From Ampelocalamus luodianensis (lineage: Eukaryota > Streptophyta > Magnoliopsida > Poales > Poaceae): 64,000 nt of DNA. The position numbers and the translations under genes are program-made. Below the pieces are notes generated by a model that worked only from the letters and a program-made list of their open reading frames with translations, was not told where the DNA came from and ran no database searches. Below, piece by piece: positions 22,511-34,100 of this stretch; position 1 is the first letter of the stretch, and each line of letters opens with the position of its first letter. The DNA is taken from assembly GCA_036346255.1 (NCBI GenBank), contig CM070617.1:5497501-5561500 (forward strand), in the 5' to 3' direction.

Positions 22511-23395
22511 ATGGCTGGGAGGAACATTGGCGTCGCTGTGGACTTTTCATCGTGCAGCAAAGCAGCTCTGAGATGGGCATCAACCAACCTTACAAGGAAC
22601 GGTGATCAACTCATACTTATCCATGTCAAAAATTCCTGCCAGAATGAGCAAGGAGCAGTTCATCTCTGGGAACAGGGTGGTTCACGTGAGTCCCTGACCG
22701 TTCCTCTCCGTTCTTTACTGTATCTTGAAATCCATAGGATAGGATAATTGAATTCTGCACATGATTCATGGAGCTCATGAATTTAAATACTTCAGTGTTT
22801 TTCGTTGTGTTATCAAATTATCATGCTTCTGAAATTGTTCCTCTTCTGGATTGCAGCGCTCATCCCTCTGATAGAGTTCTCAGATCCCCATGTCACCAAG
22901 ACTTACGGTTTGTCGCCAGACAATGAGACTCTAGAAATCCTGACTCAAGTGGCAAATCAGAGAGGGGTACGAGTTTTTCGTCTTCCATTTGCAATTCGCT
23001 GTAATCCTGGCCGTGTTCCTTTTCCTGATGTTGCTTTTGTGAGCTGATTGTTTGTCGTCGAAACTGCATGACTGCAGATTGAAGTCCTTGCAAAGATATT
23101 CTATGGCGACGCTTCAAAGAAGCTGTGTGAAGCAGTTGACCTGGTCCCCCTCAACTGCTTGGTTATCGGAAACAGAGGCCTAAGCACACTGAAGAGGTAT
23201 ATATACAGCTTCTATTTTTTGACCATAAATCTTCCAGCGCTCGAGATTGTCTTTGAGGTTTCTCGTGTGATTAAACCGCGCGGACCTAGCTGATTGACTG
23301 TTGTCTCTTCACACAGGGCTCTGATGGGAAGCGTGAGCACCTATATTGTGAACCACGCGACCTGCCCAGTCACGGTTGTGAAGGAGAACATGTAG
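22511..23395 (+). CDS. universal stress protein (UspA family)
   Basis: Four exons (22511-22685, 22857-22966, 23078-23196, 23317-23395) encode 160 residues in one frame, the usual length of a single-domain plant USP. The protein opens MAGRNIGVAVDFSSCSKAAL, the first beta strand and loop, and has the helix ALRWA. It ends with the nucleotide-binding signature region [34 protein letters not shown], where G-x2-G-x9-G(S/T) contacts ATP in binding members. Here the spacing [17 protein letters not shown] fits that pattern. Family roles are in stress responses, and a cytosolic location is expected because no targeting peptide is seen. An acceptor 4 bp upstream of the ATG suggests a leader intron. Confidence 0.92.
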
Positions 23396-23923
23396 CTGCA
23401 GTTAACTACTGATACTACTGTCTGCAAGTAGTAACTGAAGTCTGCAAGAACAGTAGTAACTCTATACAGTAGCAGAATAAAGTGTGCTTGACATGCACTG
23501 GTGTCGCTGTTGCCGCTGCTGTTACTCGTTGGCTTAACCACGGGGCAGCTGGTCTTGGCGCTGTATCTGAAGAAGAAGAAAAACTTGAGCACTGATGCAG
23601 TATGTAGTAACAACATACACATGAATGGTGTTTTATTTCGAGTGTTGGTTGTCGTAAACCGCAGCTGATTACATGACCGTCAAATCCATTTCCATTTGCT
23701 CAGAAATCGATGCTCGTAGAATTGTCTAAAAGTCGGTAGCCTCTGCATAGTCGCCTGGAGGCACCAGGCATGCTAGGTCCAGAATTTGCTATTCGCTATA
23801 CGGCTGTGCATGGTAGTTTGCCGTTTATCATCTTGGTCGTCCGTTATCCGATCGGACGGTGGAGACGGATCTTGGAGCCCAGATAGATGGTGCATCGTCC
23901 CTGACGGTGTGTCAGTTCGATCG

Positions 23924-25639
23924 ATGGCCATGAACGCCGCCAAGTCTGGAGGCTGCATGGTCGCGCGGCACGGCGGCGGCCTCATCGGCCGCGCTCCCGC
24001 CTCCGCGCTGTCCACAGCCGCCGCCACGCCTCAGCACATCTCCCACTACCTCGCGCACCATCCGAGAGCGACCTGGGAGGCGCTCTCCGCCGCCTTCCCC
24101 GCCGCCGCCGCGCCCAACCGCCACCTCGACGCCGTACTCCTCTCCCTCGCCAGGCACCCCCACTCCTCCCCCGAGCCCGTCGCCAAGAACGCCCTCACCT
24201 TCTTCCACTGGTCCGCTTCCTCGTCGCCGTCGTCCTCCCACTCCCTCCGCTCCTACTGCCTCCTCATCCACCTCCTCTCCCGCGCCGCCCTCATCCGCGA
24301 CGCGTCCTTCCTCCTCCAGTCCGCCATCGCCAAGCACCCTTCGTCGCCCGCTTCTTCTTTCTTGGACGCCTTCTTCGCGGCCTACGTGGACAGCGGCACG
24401 GCCGCGACGACCCGCGGCCTCCACCTCCTGGTCCACGCCTACGCGCGCATGCGCCTCCCGGAGGAGGCGCTCGAGGCCTGCCGCTACCTGGCGCAGCGCG
24501 GCGTGCTCCCCTCCCTCTCCGCCTTCAACGCCGTGCTGCACGCGGCCCAGCGCGCCGGGCGCTTCGAGGTCGCCTGGGAGGTGTTCGAGCTTATGACGCT
24601 GAAGCGGGTGTATGCCAACCAGGGCACCGTCGAGCTTGTCATCGGCGTCCTGAGCCGGGAAGGCGCGCTTGCCAGGATGGTAGCCCTCGTGGAGAGGATT
24701 CATGGCAAGAAGTGCGCGCCAGGCATCGTGGCACATGCCGCGCTAGTGCTGAGGATTTTCGAGGAGGGGAGGGCAGAGCAGGGGATCTTGCTGCTCAGGA
24801 GGATGCTGCAGAGGAACATGGTGTTGGACGACATTGCTTACTCATTGATCGTGCATTCCCATTGCCACATTGGTGATCTGAAGTCAGCATGCGAGCAACG
24901 GGACGACATGGTTCGCCGAGGCTGTCGCTTGAACGCATTCCTGTATACTTGCCTCATCAAATTGCATTGCCGCGAAGGCAATGTCGATGAGGCTGTGCAA
25001 TTACTGCATGAAATGATGTCGATAGGATTGAAGCCGTATGATGCTACCTACAGTCATCTCATCGCCGGATGTTTCAGACAAGGGAGGATGGGGGAGGGCT
25101 CGGAGTACTTGGATAAGGTGCTTCATGAAAGTTTTGTGCCAGATATTGGCACTTGCAATGAGATGTTAGAGGCGCTGTGTGACGCAGGAGAGGTCAGCAA
25201 GGCTAATGAGTTGCTAACGGCAGTGATGGACAACGGAGTTGTTCCTGATCAGGATACATACTTAAGGCTGATCGATGGATATGGTAAGGTTGGTGATGCT
25301 CAAGGTATTGTCAAGATCTACCATGAGATGGAGCACAGGAAGCTTAATGTTGGTGTTGAAGTTTTTTCCTCCCTCATTAGGGTCCTTTGCCAATGTGGTA
25401 ATCCCAAGGAAGCTGAGAAGTTTTTGGCCGTGATGGAAAGGAAACTACTAGCTCCTACCAGTGACATATACGATGTGTTGATCAGCAGTAACTGTGAGAA
25501 GGGTAACACTAAGAGCGCACTCTGGTTATATGACAAGATGATGGCATGGAATGAGAAGCTAGTCCCCTCTGCTGATACTTTTATGATGTTGGTGAGAAGA
25601 GTCATCAAGGTAAAGACTACTTGTTCCCCTAATAGCTGA
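23924..25639 (+). CDS. P-class pentatricopeptide repeat protein
   Basis: One uninterrupted frame of 571 residues from ATG 23924 (upstream codons in the same frame have no ATG near a leader). The N-terminus is Ala/Arg/Ser-rich and lacks acidic residues (MAMNAAKSGGCMVARHGG...), consistent with a mitochondrial or plastid presequence. From about residue 150 onward are tandem 35-residue PPR motifs, clearest in the second half (for example FLYTCLIKLHCREGNVDEAV, DATYSHLIAGCFRQGRMGEG, DTYLRLIDGYGKVGDAQGI). No E, DYW or SMR domain follows, so it is P-class, a group that binds organelle RNA to stabilise, splice or translate it. GC falls strongly from 5' to 3', as in many grass genes. A possible donor (ATCAAG|GTAAAG) near the end could give an alternative C-terminus. 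Confidence 0.93.
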   Translation: MAMNAAKSGGCMVARHGGGLIGRAPASALSTAAATPQHISHYLAHHPRATWEALSAAFPAAAAPNRHLDAVLLSLARHPHSSPEPVAKNALTFFHWSASSSPSSSHSLRSYCLLIHLLSRAALIRDASFLLQSAIAKHPSSPASSFLDAFFAAYVDSGTAATTRGLHLLVHAYARMRLPEEALEACRYLAQRGVLPSLSAFNAVLHAAQRAGRFEVAWEVFELMTLKRVYANQGTVELVIGVLSREGALARMVALVERIHGKKCAPGIVAHAALVLRIFEEGRAEQGILLLRRMLQRNMVLDDIAYSLIVHSHCHIGDLKSACEQRDDMVRRGCRLNAFLYTCLIKLHCREGNVDEAVQLLHEMMSIGLKPYDATYSHLIAGCFRQGRMGEGSEYLDKVLHESFVPDIGTCNEMLEALCDAGEVSKANELLTAVMDNGVVPDQDTYLRLIDGYGKVGDAQGIVKIYHEMEHRKLNVGVEVFSSLIRVLCQCGNPKEAEKFLAVMERKLLAPTSDIYDVLISSNCEKGNTKSALWLYDKMMAWNEKLVPSADTFMMLVRRVIKVKTTCSPNS

Positions 25640-26922
25640 TCTCACAATTAAGATCCTTGTTGAGAAAGGGAATTGATGGGAGAAAAGGCTAAAGGGATAG
25701 AAGCAATGGAAGAGAAGAAAAGGTTATTATTCAACATGATTTCACTTCATATCTCTTCTCATACGGAATGAGTTGTGAGCTAAAGTTGAGGTAACACATG
25801 CCCTTCGTTTAGCAATTAGCATTCTTTTGATAGTTTACACAAGAGAACTCTTTACTGTTCATTTACACTGTAAAGTCTAGACACTTGGCTGCTAACTTTT
25901 TTCCTGAATTTGCTAGGTCCATGGGTTTTGATTGGGGTTTTTAGCATGTGCCATGTATAGAAGTACAGAGGGAAAAGCTCCCCTACCATTAACATGTTAG
26001 AAACTCGCTAATTTCATGTTCTAGAAGATGAATTAGGAATTGAAACTCATTTAAAATTCCTGTTCTAGGCCAGCAAAGGGGACTAAAAGTCCTCTTCTCT
26101 TCATATAGCTAACAGCAATACGTTCTCATTTGTAAGACTGGATTAAGTCTCCACACAGGAGTTTTGTTATACAATTTTGTTTTACGCATTCAACAACTCC
26201 TGGCATGACCTGTAGTGTAAACAAAATCAAGCTACGGTTTATTATCTGCATGCACCTTCATTTGTGCTAGTAAGACAGGAGTATGCGTTAACATGTTTCT
26301 GCATATCTTTGGGATTCTTCTCATTCTAAGAACATTTCTTCGATCTGAAACATTTGTTGCAGTGCTCATGCCTCATTGATATTCCAAGAAGGGGGACGCC
26401 GATGGTGGAGTTTTGCCTGTCAAGTTGCGATCGGCTGTACTCGATCGGTGGTGGTGACTCGTCAGATTTGGCCGTGCTCTCTGTTGTGTCAGGTCAGATG
26501 TGATGCAGCTACTTGCTGCCTGGTTAAGTCCCTGTCAAGACCAAACATGGCACCATGAGAGAGAGATGAGACCCCTCTTTAACACAGTACTACAAGCCAG
26601 CTCTGTGTAGCAACAGTACAGGCCCCGGCCCTCTCTCATCGACTGTACAAGGAGGAGCAAGAAGGCTGACAAGTTGGCCCCACTGGCTAGTCCAAAGCTG
26701 ACACTTCAGTTCCAGCTGGTGGCTTAGCCCTGTACTTTTTTGGTGGCAGAAAGGTGAAGGTACCATTCCTGTACCTTGCTCTGCTTATTAATCAGTGAAG
26801 AGGTTTCATTAGCACTCAATAAGTCTAATTGATACTCTGTTAATTTTGGCCGGCAGAATACTAGTAATCAACTTGGCAAACGACGCTTCTTTTGGACGAA
26901 GCACACCACGTAAACCGTCTCT
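25640..26922. other. intergenic and untranslated sequence
   Basis: No conserved coding segment. A good acceptor (tgttgcag at about 26363) could serve a downstream alternative exon of the PPR gene but carries no recognisable motif. Confidence 0.45.
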
Positions 26923-27003
26923 CACGTGAGTGGTCAGCTGCCCGCTGCCGCGACAGCGCCGCTTGGAATGGAGCCGGCACGTGTGGCGCGATCCTGCCAC
27001 GTG
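26923..27003 (+). promoter_or_regulatory. cluster of three G-boxes (CACGTG)
   Basis: CACGTG palindromes lie at 26923-26928, 26978-26983 and 26998-27003, with another ACGT core at about 26908. Such clusters bind bZIP and bHLH factors and resemble ABA-response promoters. They lie about 330 bp upstream of the COX5C-like sequence and about 100-180 bp before its likely leader exon. Confidence 0.6.
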
Positions 27004-27290
27004 CTCGCCGTCTCAGTTGACACGGCGCTCCACTGCATGCACGCATGCTGCTTCCAGTTTCTTGTTTAGCCTCTTCGCCCTTGGAATGCCCAATGCAACT
27101 CTCATATCTCATCGTCATCTGATCATTTCTCCTCCCATCCCATCTTGCACCTCAGACGGGTAATCAATCAAGCCATCCTGCCCATGCATTCTGAGTTTCG
27201 GACTTCTTTTTGTTAAGCAGCTTGCGTTCTGACCCGGACCCGTCGTGCGCATGGCGCAAAACTAAGTTTTGTGTATTTTTGTTCACGCAG

Positions 27291-27557
27291 GCCGCAAAGA
27301 ACGGGAGCAAGCTATGTCTCGACTGCACACAAGGTGGCGACGCACGCCGCGACGGCCAAGGGGAGGCGGCCGCCGAGCGTGGTGAGGGAGATCGTGTACG
27401 GCATGACCGCATGAGCCTGCGCGTCTTCGCTGGTTACATGTGGAAGCTGCACCACTGGAGCAACCAGCGCTGCACCCGCGAGTTCTACAGCCTGCTCGAC
27501 CAGGGCAAGATCAGCGCCGTCGTCAACGAGCCGCCGCCTGCCGGAGCCGAAGAGTAG
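27291..27557 (+). pseudogene. COX5C: COX5C-like (cytochrome c oxidase subunit 5C) sequence with frameshifts
   Basis: After a good acceptor (gttcacgcag at 27290), one frame gives VATHAATAKG...PPSVVREIVYGMT (27334-27408), the N-terminal half of plant COX5C. It stops at TGA 27412. A second frame from 27411 continues with the single membrane segment and YMWKLHHW...FYSLLDQGKISAVVNEP to the stop at 27555, matching the C-terminal half. The only nearby ATG (27314) is in a third frame, so two frame changes are needed. COX5C is a roughly 64-residue inner-membrane subunit of complex IV, and its plant genes typically carry a leader intron, as the donor CGG|GTAATC near 27162 suggests here. Either a decayed paralogue or sequence error. 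Confidence 0.75.
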
Positions 27558-28891
27558 TATACTTCATTGCTACTAGCTCGCAGCTAATCACCATGCATGA
27601 TGCATCACGCATGCCATTCTGCATTACTTTTTCTACTGTTCTACAATGTAAGCATTAGAAGGTCTCGCACTCTCTCATCAGTGGTTTGCTTTGCTTTGTT
27701 GGCTAGCTCTGTTCGCTACGCCACTGTGAAACCTTACTTGTCTGATGTACTCCTACTACCTGCTAAAGTTACTGGAGTATCAGATAGTGACATTTTTATG
27801 ATCTGTCCCATCTTGTTTCGACGAAAGAAATAAGGAAAAAACAGATTGCTGAATTCCAGGTTGGCGCTTTGGATTTTTGCTGCATGTGTAATTGGTGTTG
27901 TACTGCGGTGTTTGTCTTTAGTTGCAGCGATTTGGGTTGCTGACAGTCGCTTTCGGCATGCCGGGATGGCTAATTCGACGACACCATGATTGTACCAGAG
28001 GCTGGGTTTTGGAGAATCCCAGGGATGTGTTCCCTCTTTATTTTTCTGAGTAGAAGAAAATAAAAAGGCATGGTATCGATTTAGGGAAAGCTGCAGAGTG
28101 CTGTGCCATACCTCTCATAACTCATTGCATCTACGGGTAGGATTTTTATCTATTTTTTCCATTGTTTTGAGAGAAGATAACTGCACCACTGTACATGTGT
28201 ACCTGTGTAATTCATGCCCCCAGTCTGATTGGAAGTCTCTGCTAGAGTAAAACCAAAGTGCCAACTCTACTGTTAACTTCCCATCATGTAATTATGGAAT
28301 CAACGGCTGAGCACTCGATTGTGATAACAGATGAGCACTCAAACGAGCTTTTATTTTTATAAAAGAAAATGGAAGATGATAAGCTGCAATTGGTTGCTTC
28401 AAACCTGCGGACAAGTTATATTTTTGGCAAATTTCTGGCCCTTGAAATCCTATGTGCCTTTCTCCAGAAAAAAAAAGGAGAAAATTTTAGATAACTTGTG
28501 ATCAACTCAGTGTACACGCTTACTACTAACTGAAGCACTCCGAATTGACAACTGCACACCACAGTTTCCTTAGTCAAGCAATGGTTTTGGGATACCGTAT
28601 TACTCCATGAAGAAGATGCACACATATCATGCTGTCGTGCATGAGTTTCTTGATACGCATGGAACGAAAAAACTCGGCTTGCAATCTTGTATGTACATGG
28701 ATTGGAACGTCAAGAACACGTATGTACATGTATCGCGTGCAACACACCATCGTATCAAGAAATCGATGGAGGGTTCAGAGCAGAGCAGAGAAGAGACATG
28801 TTACCACAAAAGCAAAAACATCATCGTATATCGACCGATGACATCCAAAAACTCATGAATCGAGAGAGGCTGAGGAACATCACCAGCGCCA
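27558..28891. other. intergenic
   Basis: No gene recognised. 28600-28891 is probably the 3' UTR of the CLE gene on the minus strand. A 12-bp inverted pair tttcttgatacg / cgtatcaagaaa occurs near 28645 and 28751. Confidence 0.45.
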
Positions 28892-29209
28892 TCATCGTAA
28901 GTTGTGCAGCGGGTTGGACCCCGTCGGCCCCAGCCTCTTCTCGTCGTCGAACCCGCCGCCGCCGCGCCGGAATCTCGTCGTGCCGAAGGCGGCGAGGGTA
29001 CTCTCCATCCTCCTCCGGTGCCTCTGGTAGTACCCCCTGTGCACCGACGCCGAAACGCTCATCATGCTGATGCTGCCACCGCTTCTACTACTCGTCGGTC
29101 GCTGGGTCTCGGACGGCGACGGCAAGACATGGACGAGAAGCGAGGTGGCTCTCAGCGCCAGAGGAATGAGCGACAGCAGCACGAGAATCTTGAGGCACTT
29201 GACGCTCAT
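28892..29209 (-). CDS. CLE (CLAVATA3/ESR-related) signalling peptide precursor
   Basis: An intronless frame of 105 residues. The start at 29209 (MSVKCLKILVLLSLIPLALRA) gives a clean signal peptide. The middle is a variable Ser/Arg/Gly-rich region. The C-terminus carries the motif KRLGPTGSNPLHN followed by Leu-Arg and stop. RLGPTGSNPLHN fits the 12-residue CLE consensus R-x-x-P-x-G-x-N/D-P-x-H-N at residues 92-103. CLE peptides are processed, modified on proline and perceived by LRR receptor kinases to control meristem and vascular cell fate. The receptor kinase gene 2 kb away belongs to a different subfamily (NIK), so I infer no functional link. Upstream methionines in the same frame belong to an open leader without a signal sequence. 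Confidence 0.88.
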   Translation of the reverse strand: MSVKCLKILVLLSLIPLALRATSLLVHVLPSPSETQRPTSSRSGGSISMMSVSASVHRGYYQRHRRRMESTLAAFGTTRFRRGGGGFDDEKRLGPTGSNPLHNLR

Positions 29210-31121
29210 GCCTGGGCTGGATTGGTCGGTTCCGAGACGGGGGAGAGGACAAGACAAGCGCACAGGCGAGGAGATAACGGTAGGCTGCGCTATGGATGGG
29301 GGAGAGAGGCGGTAGCAGTAGACGAATGAATAGCCAGTGGTAGAATGGCGTCGCTCGATGTGTCTTTGGCGTTGGCATTGGTGGTGCGTGGGGTGTAATA
29401 ATCGGCAATGATGGGAGGGAGGGAGCGAGCGAACAGAGGAAGGTGAGAGCTCTGCGACTGCGAGCGGGTGATTTGATTTGACGTGGGAGGCGGACAAACT
29501 AAAGGCGCAATGAGTGATGGAGTCGCTTGTTCGCTCGCCCGTTTGTTTCCACGCAGAAACAGTGCCGCGCGGCTGCAGCCCGCCCGGTGCGCGCGCCGTG
29601 CGGGCGCGTTGCGTCGGCGAGCCCACGACGCTATGATGCTGCCGCTTGACCGGCGCCGGGCGGCAGGCAGGCAGGCGCTGCCGCCGCCCATCCCCTGCAA
29701 ACTGCGATCGCAAGGCTTCGTATGTGATCTGTGCCACTCCGCCACGTGACGTGCATGTAGGACTTTGTCATTTGTGATGGACATTTCCACGAACCTTGTC
29801 ATCTCTCAATGGCAGGACAACGCCTCCCACTCTCCCAGCCTCGGTGATGTCGCGCGAGCTTTCAATCTGCCAAGGGAGTGTTTGCTAGAACCCGTCTCTT
29901 TCAACCGAAATCAATCAGGACCCGCTTGGAACGCAGGACGCGGGGATTTTGCGGGGATTGAATGGTTTCACGTGAAATCTCAGCCCAAAGTGTTGGAACT
30001 TCCATGGTCAACACTCCGATGATTGCAAACCGACTCTGGCTGCCATTGTTCCAGTGAGGCAGCGAAGAGAAGAAAGAGGGTTGGGACCCTATGGAAGATT
30101 TGCCTACTGGAGACGTGCCTTTGGTTGGCGTCTTGACGATAATTAGATTGTGACTGTATTTTTCCTTCTCACAGTGTGATTTTTAAATACTTACTGGCAT
30201 ACAAAAATAATCTGATTTTTATGTTACCTCGGACACTACCTTTAGCCCCAGTCATGATGGAGCCCGGACCGCCCACCAAAGGCTTTTGGTAGCGCACAGT
30301 CGCAGCACACAGTTGATGGGATGCGAGACGATCCATCCGCTAGCATCCAGCGGTGGCAACAAGTGACGCATGAGTGAGGGTATCCACCCCTGAATCAACC
30401 GAAGATCGATCAGTTCCATCGTACTCAATCCATCAACCTTGCTTTGCTTTCTTTCTTTCTTTCTTTCTTTTCTTTGCCACAAAGCTTTTCCGTGCAGCAG
30501 GCTAGCAGCAGCAGTGTGCCCGCCTTTGCAACCGATGGCTGCTGCTCTCCAGAGTCGCAGGTACGGACATGCTGGGATGGACAGTAGCAATGCTGACAGT
30601 TCATAGTCCCCTACAGATCTACTATACATTGCCAGTAGCAATGTACTACACAGTAGACAGACAGTACACACACGTATAGACTTTGTTACAATATACTGTA
30701 ACATGTTCTTTCTGATGCTGATGCAGATACAGGCTGGAGAGTACCTCGTGTTTTCAGCAGCTGGTAATTTGAAACAATTGCAGACACCAACAGATCAACT
30801 AGACATTAAAATCTGATCAAACCATGTATGCTTTGCAGGCGTCATGTGCAAGAAAGAGGACAAGTGGGGGGCAAAAAGGCAGGAGTCCAGTGAAATTTTT
30901 CTTTCTATATTTACTCATTCATCTCATCTCTCTTTGCCACCTGTAGATGCGCAACAAGGATGGGCTCACAGCTCACACAATACTTACTGAGTTACTGTAT
31001 GTACAAATGAATGCCACCACAGCTATGGACAATATCATCATAACCCTACTCGCCTTCCCTTGCTACGGCTCCAGAGCTAACCAAATGTAATACAACAGAC
31101 ATCTATGTGAATATATGACGA
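29210..31121. other. CLE upstream region and intergenic DNA
   Basis: 29210-29750 is GC-rich, open in several frames and without motifs, probably leader and promoter of the CLE gene. 30447-30474 is a (CTTT)n microsatellite. The remainder shows no recognisable gene, and 31000-31121 is the likely 3' UTR of the receptor kinase. Confidence 0.45.
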
Positions 31122-34100
31122 TCACCTCGGTCCAGAGAGCTCCATGGCTTCCAGGCCAAGCGAGGATTCGTCCGCAGCGAAATCCATGAACTTTGGAGGC
31201 AGAAGCTCCGACGAGATGGACTTCGGTGTGTCGACATTTTGTGATGCCTCCCATTTCTCTGCGAGCCCATCCCCTTCCAGCATCCTGATTACCTCGGACA
31301 TTCTGGGGCGGTGAGATGGGTAGTACTGTGTGCACAACAGAGCCACTTGAACCATTTCCTCCAACTCGACCCTGTCATAGTTGCTACCTAGGTCTTTATC
31401 CACCATCATGCTCAGCTGCTTTTCTTGATGAAGTTTCTTTACCTGGGACGAGATGCAAGTATCAGAAATGCTGTTCATGGCAACAGAACGAACTAACATA
31501 CAAGAACAAATAATGCCACTTCATGGCTTGTTGGCAAGTTTTTGAGATCTCAACTGATTTGAACAAATGATACTAACTGATGGTGGATGGTCAATATGTC
31601 GACACAAACAAATAGAGATAGATATTATCTAGCTTATCAGAGTTTATATTTTTTTTCTCAAAAAAAGCCATGAGAATTGCTATCTGTTATTTTTCAGTGT
31701 CTTCTTCCAACCAGTAAAAAGAGGACTTGAGTAATGCATCACGATGGTGAAGATTTCTTTCTTTCAACAGTTAATTTAATACTCTATTGGTAAATGACAC
31801 TCCCAATGAAATGCAGAGCGGTGAAATTGTTATTGTGTAAATTTGCCTTTGGTTTCTCCAAGCATATTTTCCAACTTATCTGCTTTTGCTAGGAAAAGAT
31901 GCTTCATTATCTCGCACATCAAATCTTACACATCAAATCTTATCATTGAATGTGCTCGACATAAAAAGGTAAAAAGAAACCTAAGAGTGACATACAGACT
32001 TGTCAAAAAAAAGCTATGAAGGCACTAAACTAAATGGCAGAGCCAAACAAGTTCTGATGCAAAGGAGAAAGCAGTCTTTTCATATAAAGTAATAAAGTGA
32101 ATCCGAGACTCTTTTGTAAAAAGTAAAGTGAATTATGCATAGAAACACAAGATAGCATACTTACCCAATCAAGCACTCCACCCTTCTGATTTGCTAACCT
32201 TCCAAAATCCAATGCCTTCTGGCCAGTTATCAACTCAACCAACAAAACTCCAAACCCAAAAACGTCTGTCTTCTCTGATGACTGGCCAGTTGACAAATAC
32301 TCTGGAGCTATATGTCCTACAGTCCCGCGCACTGCAGTGGTAACATGGGACTCCCTGTGATCCAAAAGTTTTGCCAATCCAAAATCCCCCACAATTGCTT
32401 CAAAGTATTCATCAAGAAGCACATTGGAGGCTTTTACATCACGATGGATTATTTTTGGATCACACTGCTCATGTAAATAAAGTAGCCCTCGTGCTGTGCC
32501 CAGGGCTATCCTCTTTCTCCTTGGCCAATCTAGAGCTGGCCTGCCATTTACAAGTTCTGACAAAAAATGAAAGCAAGTTTAGGTGCCTTGTGATACCAAA
32601 AGGAGAATGTTAGTTTGCATGCAAACTGAATAATATACTCGGAGTCTCAGACAATGCTCATACGATGTCTGTTATTATTGACTAGTATATGCCATCAGTC
32701 GTAAAGATAGACATGTAAATTCGTGGATGGGCTCAGTTCATATTCCAAAATATGGTGCAGGGCAAATTGCTTAAGTCAATAAGGGGACCAGGAGTAGAAT
32801 TTAAGTTAATCAACAAAATTAGCTAGTACAAGCGCAAGCAGTACACTTGCAATAAAAGAACAGTCACTGTGGCCAAGCGTAGTTTGATGGCGCAACAGAA
32901 GGGTGAAGCTAGCCTGGGGTGATATGTGGTAAAAAGGTAGGTCTGGCTGGGTCAAGACCACAAGTGATTACAAGATAGTGTGTATCAGGCTAATACGCTT
33001 GTAGATCGTAGTAGCAGAGGCCACATCTAATTTTCACATTAGAACAGGCTAGACAACTACATGACATGCTATAAGTGAACATGCTGAGGTTCTCCTTGTC
33101 TTCAACACTAACAAGCTTCAGCTGTATTTCTGTTGATTTTAAGTTGAGCATTCGATGACAGTCTGTGCTGAGTGGATACTGCAATACAAACTTGCCTTGG
33201 TGACAAACTTGTGTATCTTTTTCTTCAACATGTATTTTAAAGAATTGGGACTGAGAGTGTGTGCCACAGATGTATACACTGTTGACTGTATACGTATGAA
33301 AGTTATGAGCATGAAGAAAGAGACTGACCCCGCAATTGAGAAGCAACACTTCCATTTGGCATATAAGGATAAACAAGCAATCTCTCATTCTCTGTAGTGC
33401 AGAATCCAATAAGCCGAAGGAGATTCCGATGAACAGCCAAGCTTATGACTTCGACTTCAGTTTGGAATTGAACTTCCCCACCAACAGCATTATAGTCCTT
33501 CAATCTTTTAACAGCAACAACTGCCCCATCACGTAAAAAGCCCTTGTATACAATTCCGTACCCACCTTCACCTAAAATGTTTTTTGAGTTGAAATTATTG
33601 GTAGCTGCTCGAAGCTCCTTGAAGGTATACCACTTCAGATGACCCAAACACACTTCTGGGTCATATTGATCTGTAGGTAAGAGCAGGTATAACGTACCAT
33701 GGTACTGGAAACTAAAACAGCATAACATGCAAGACAGAAAAGCATAGACATAAACAGAAAGTGTGCTAAAAAGATCAGAGCAAGCCCTATAGGGGTAAAA
33801 GAAGACATCTCATGTTTATTACAAGGCAAACCAATGTACCAAAAATAAATGAGGTATCATGATTATGAACTGTACCAAAGGTTTTCCTATAGAAGGCCAC
33901 CAAGCTATCGTGTCATAGATTCAATCTTTTTGCCTAATGTAGGGGAATAAAGGCCTCTTTCAATCATAATGTAAAAACAACAGAAGAAACTCTACCAAGA
34001 ATTTTTCATTACTTTTTGTGTCAAGAGTGCGAACATTCCAGCTTGTAAATGCAAATGTATGGCTATATCTTTGTACAGATGAGAATATTTTAATTTTAAG

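Noticed and set aside
23786..23923. Upstream extension of the PPR reading frame.
   Set aside because: It lacks an ATG start, and the ATG at 23924 opens a presequence-like N-terminus.
29210..29737. Upstream extension of the CLE reading frame (to 281 codons).
   Set aside because: The extension has no signal peptide or domain, and the ATG at 29209 starts directly on a signal sequence.
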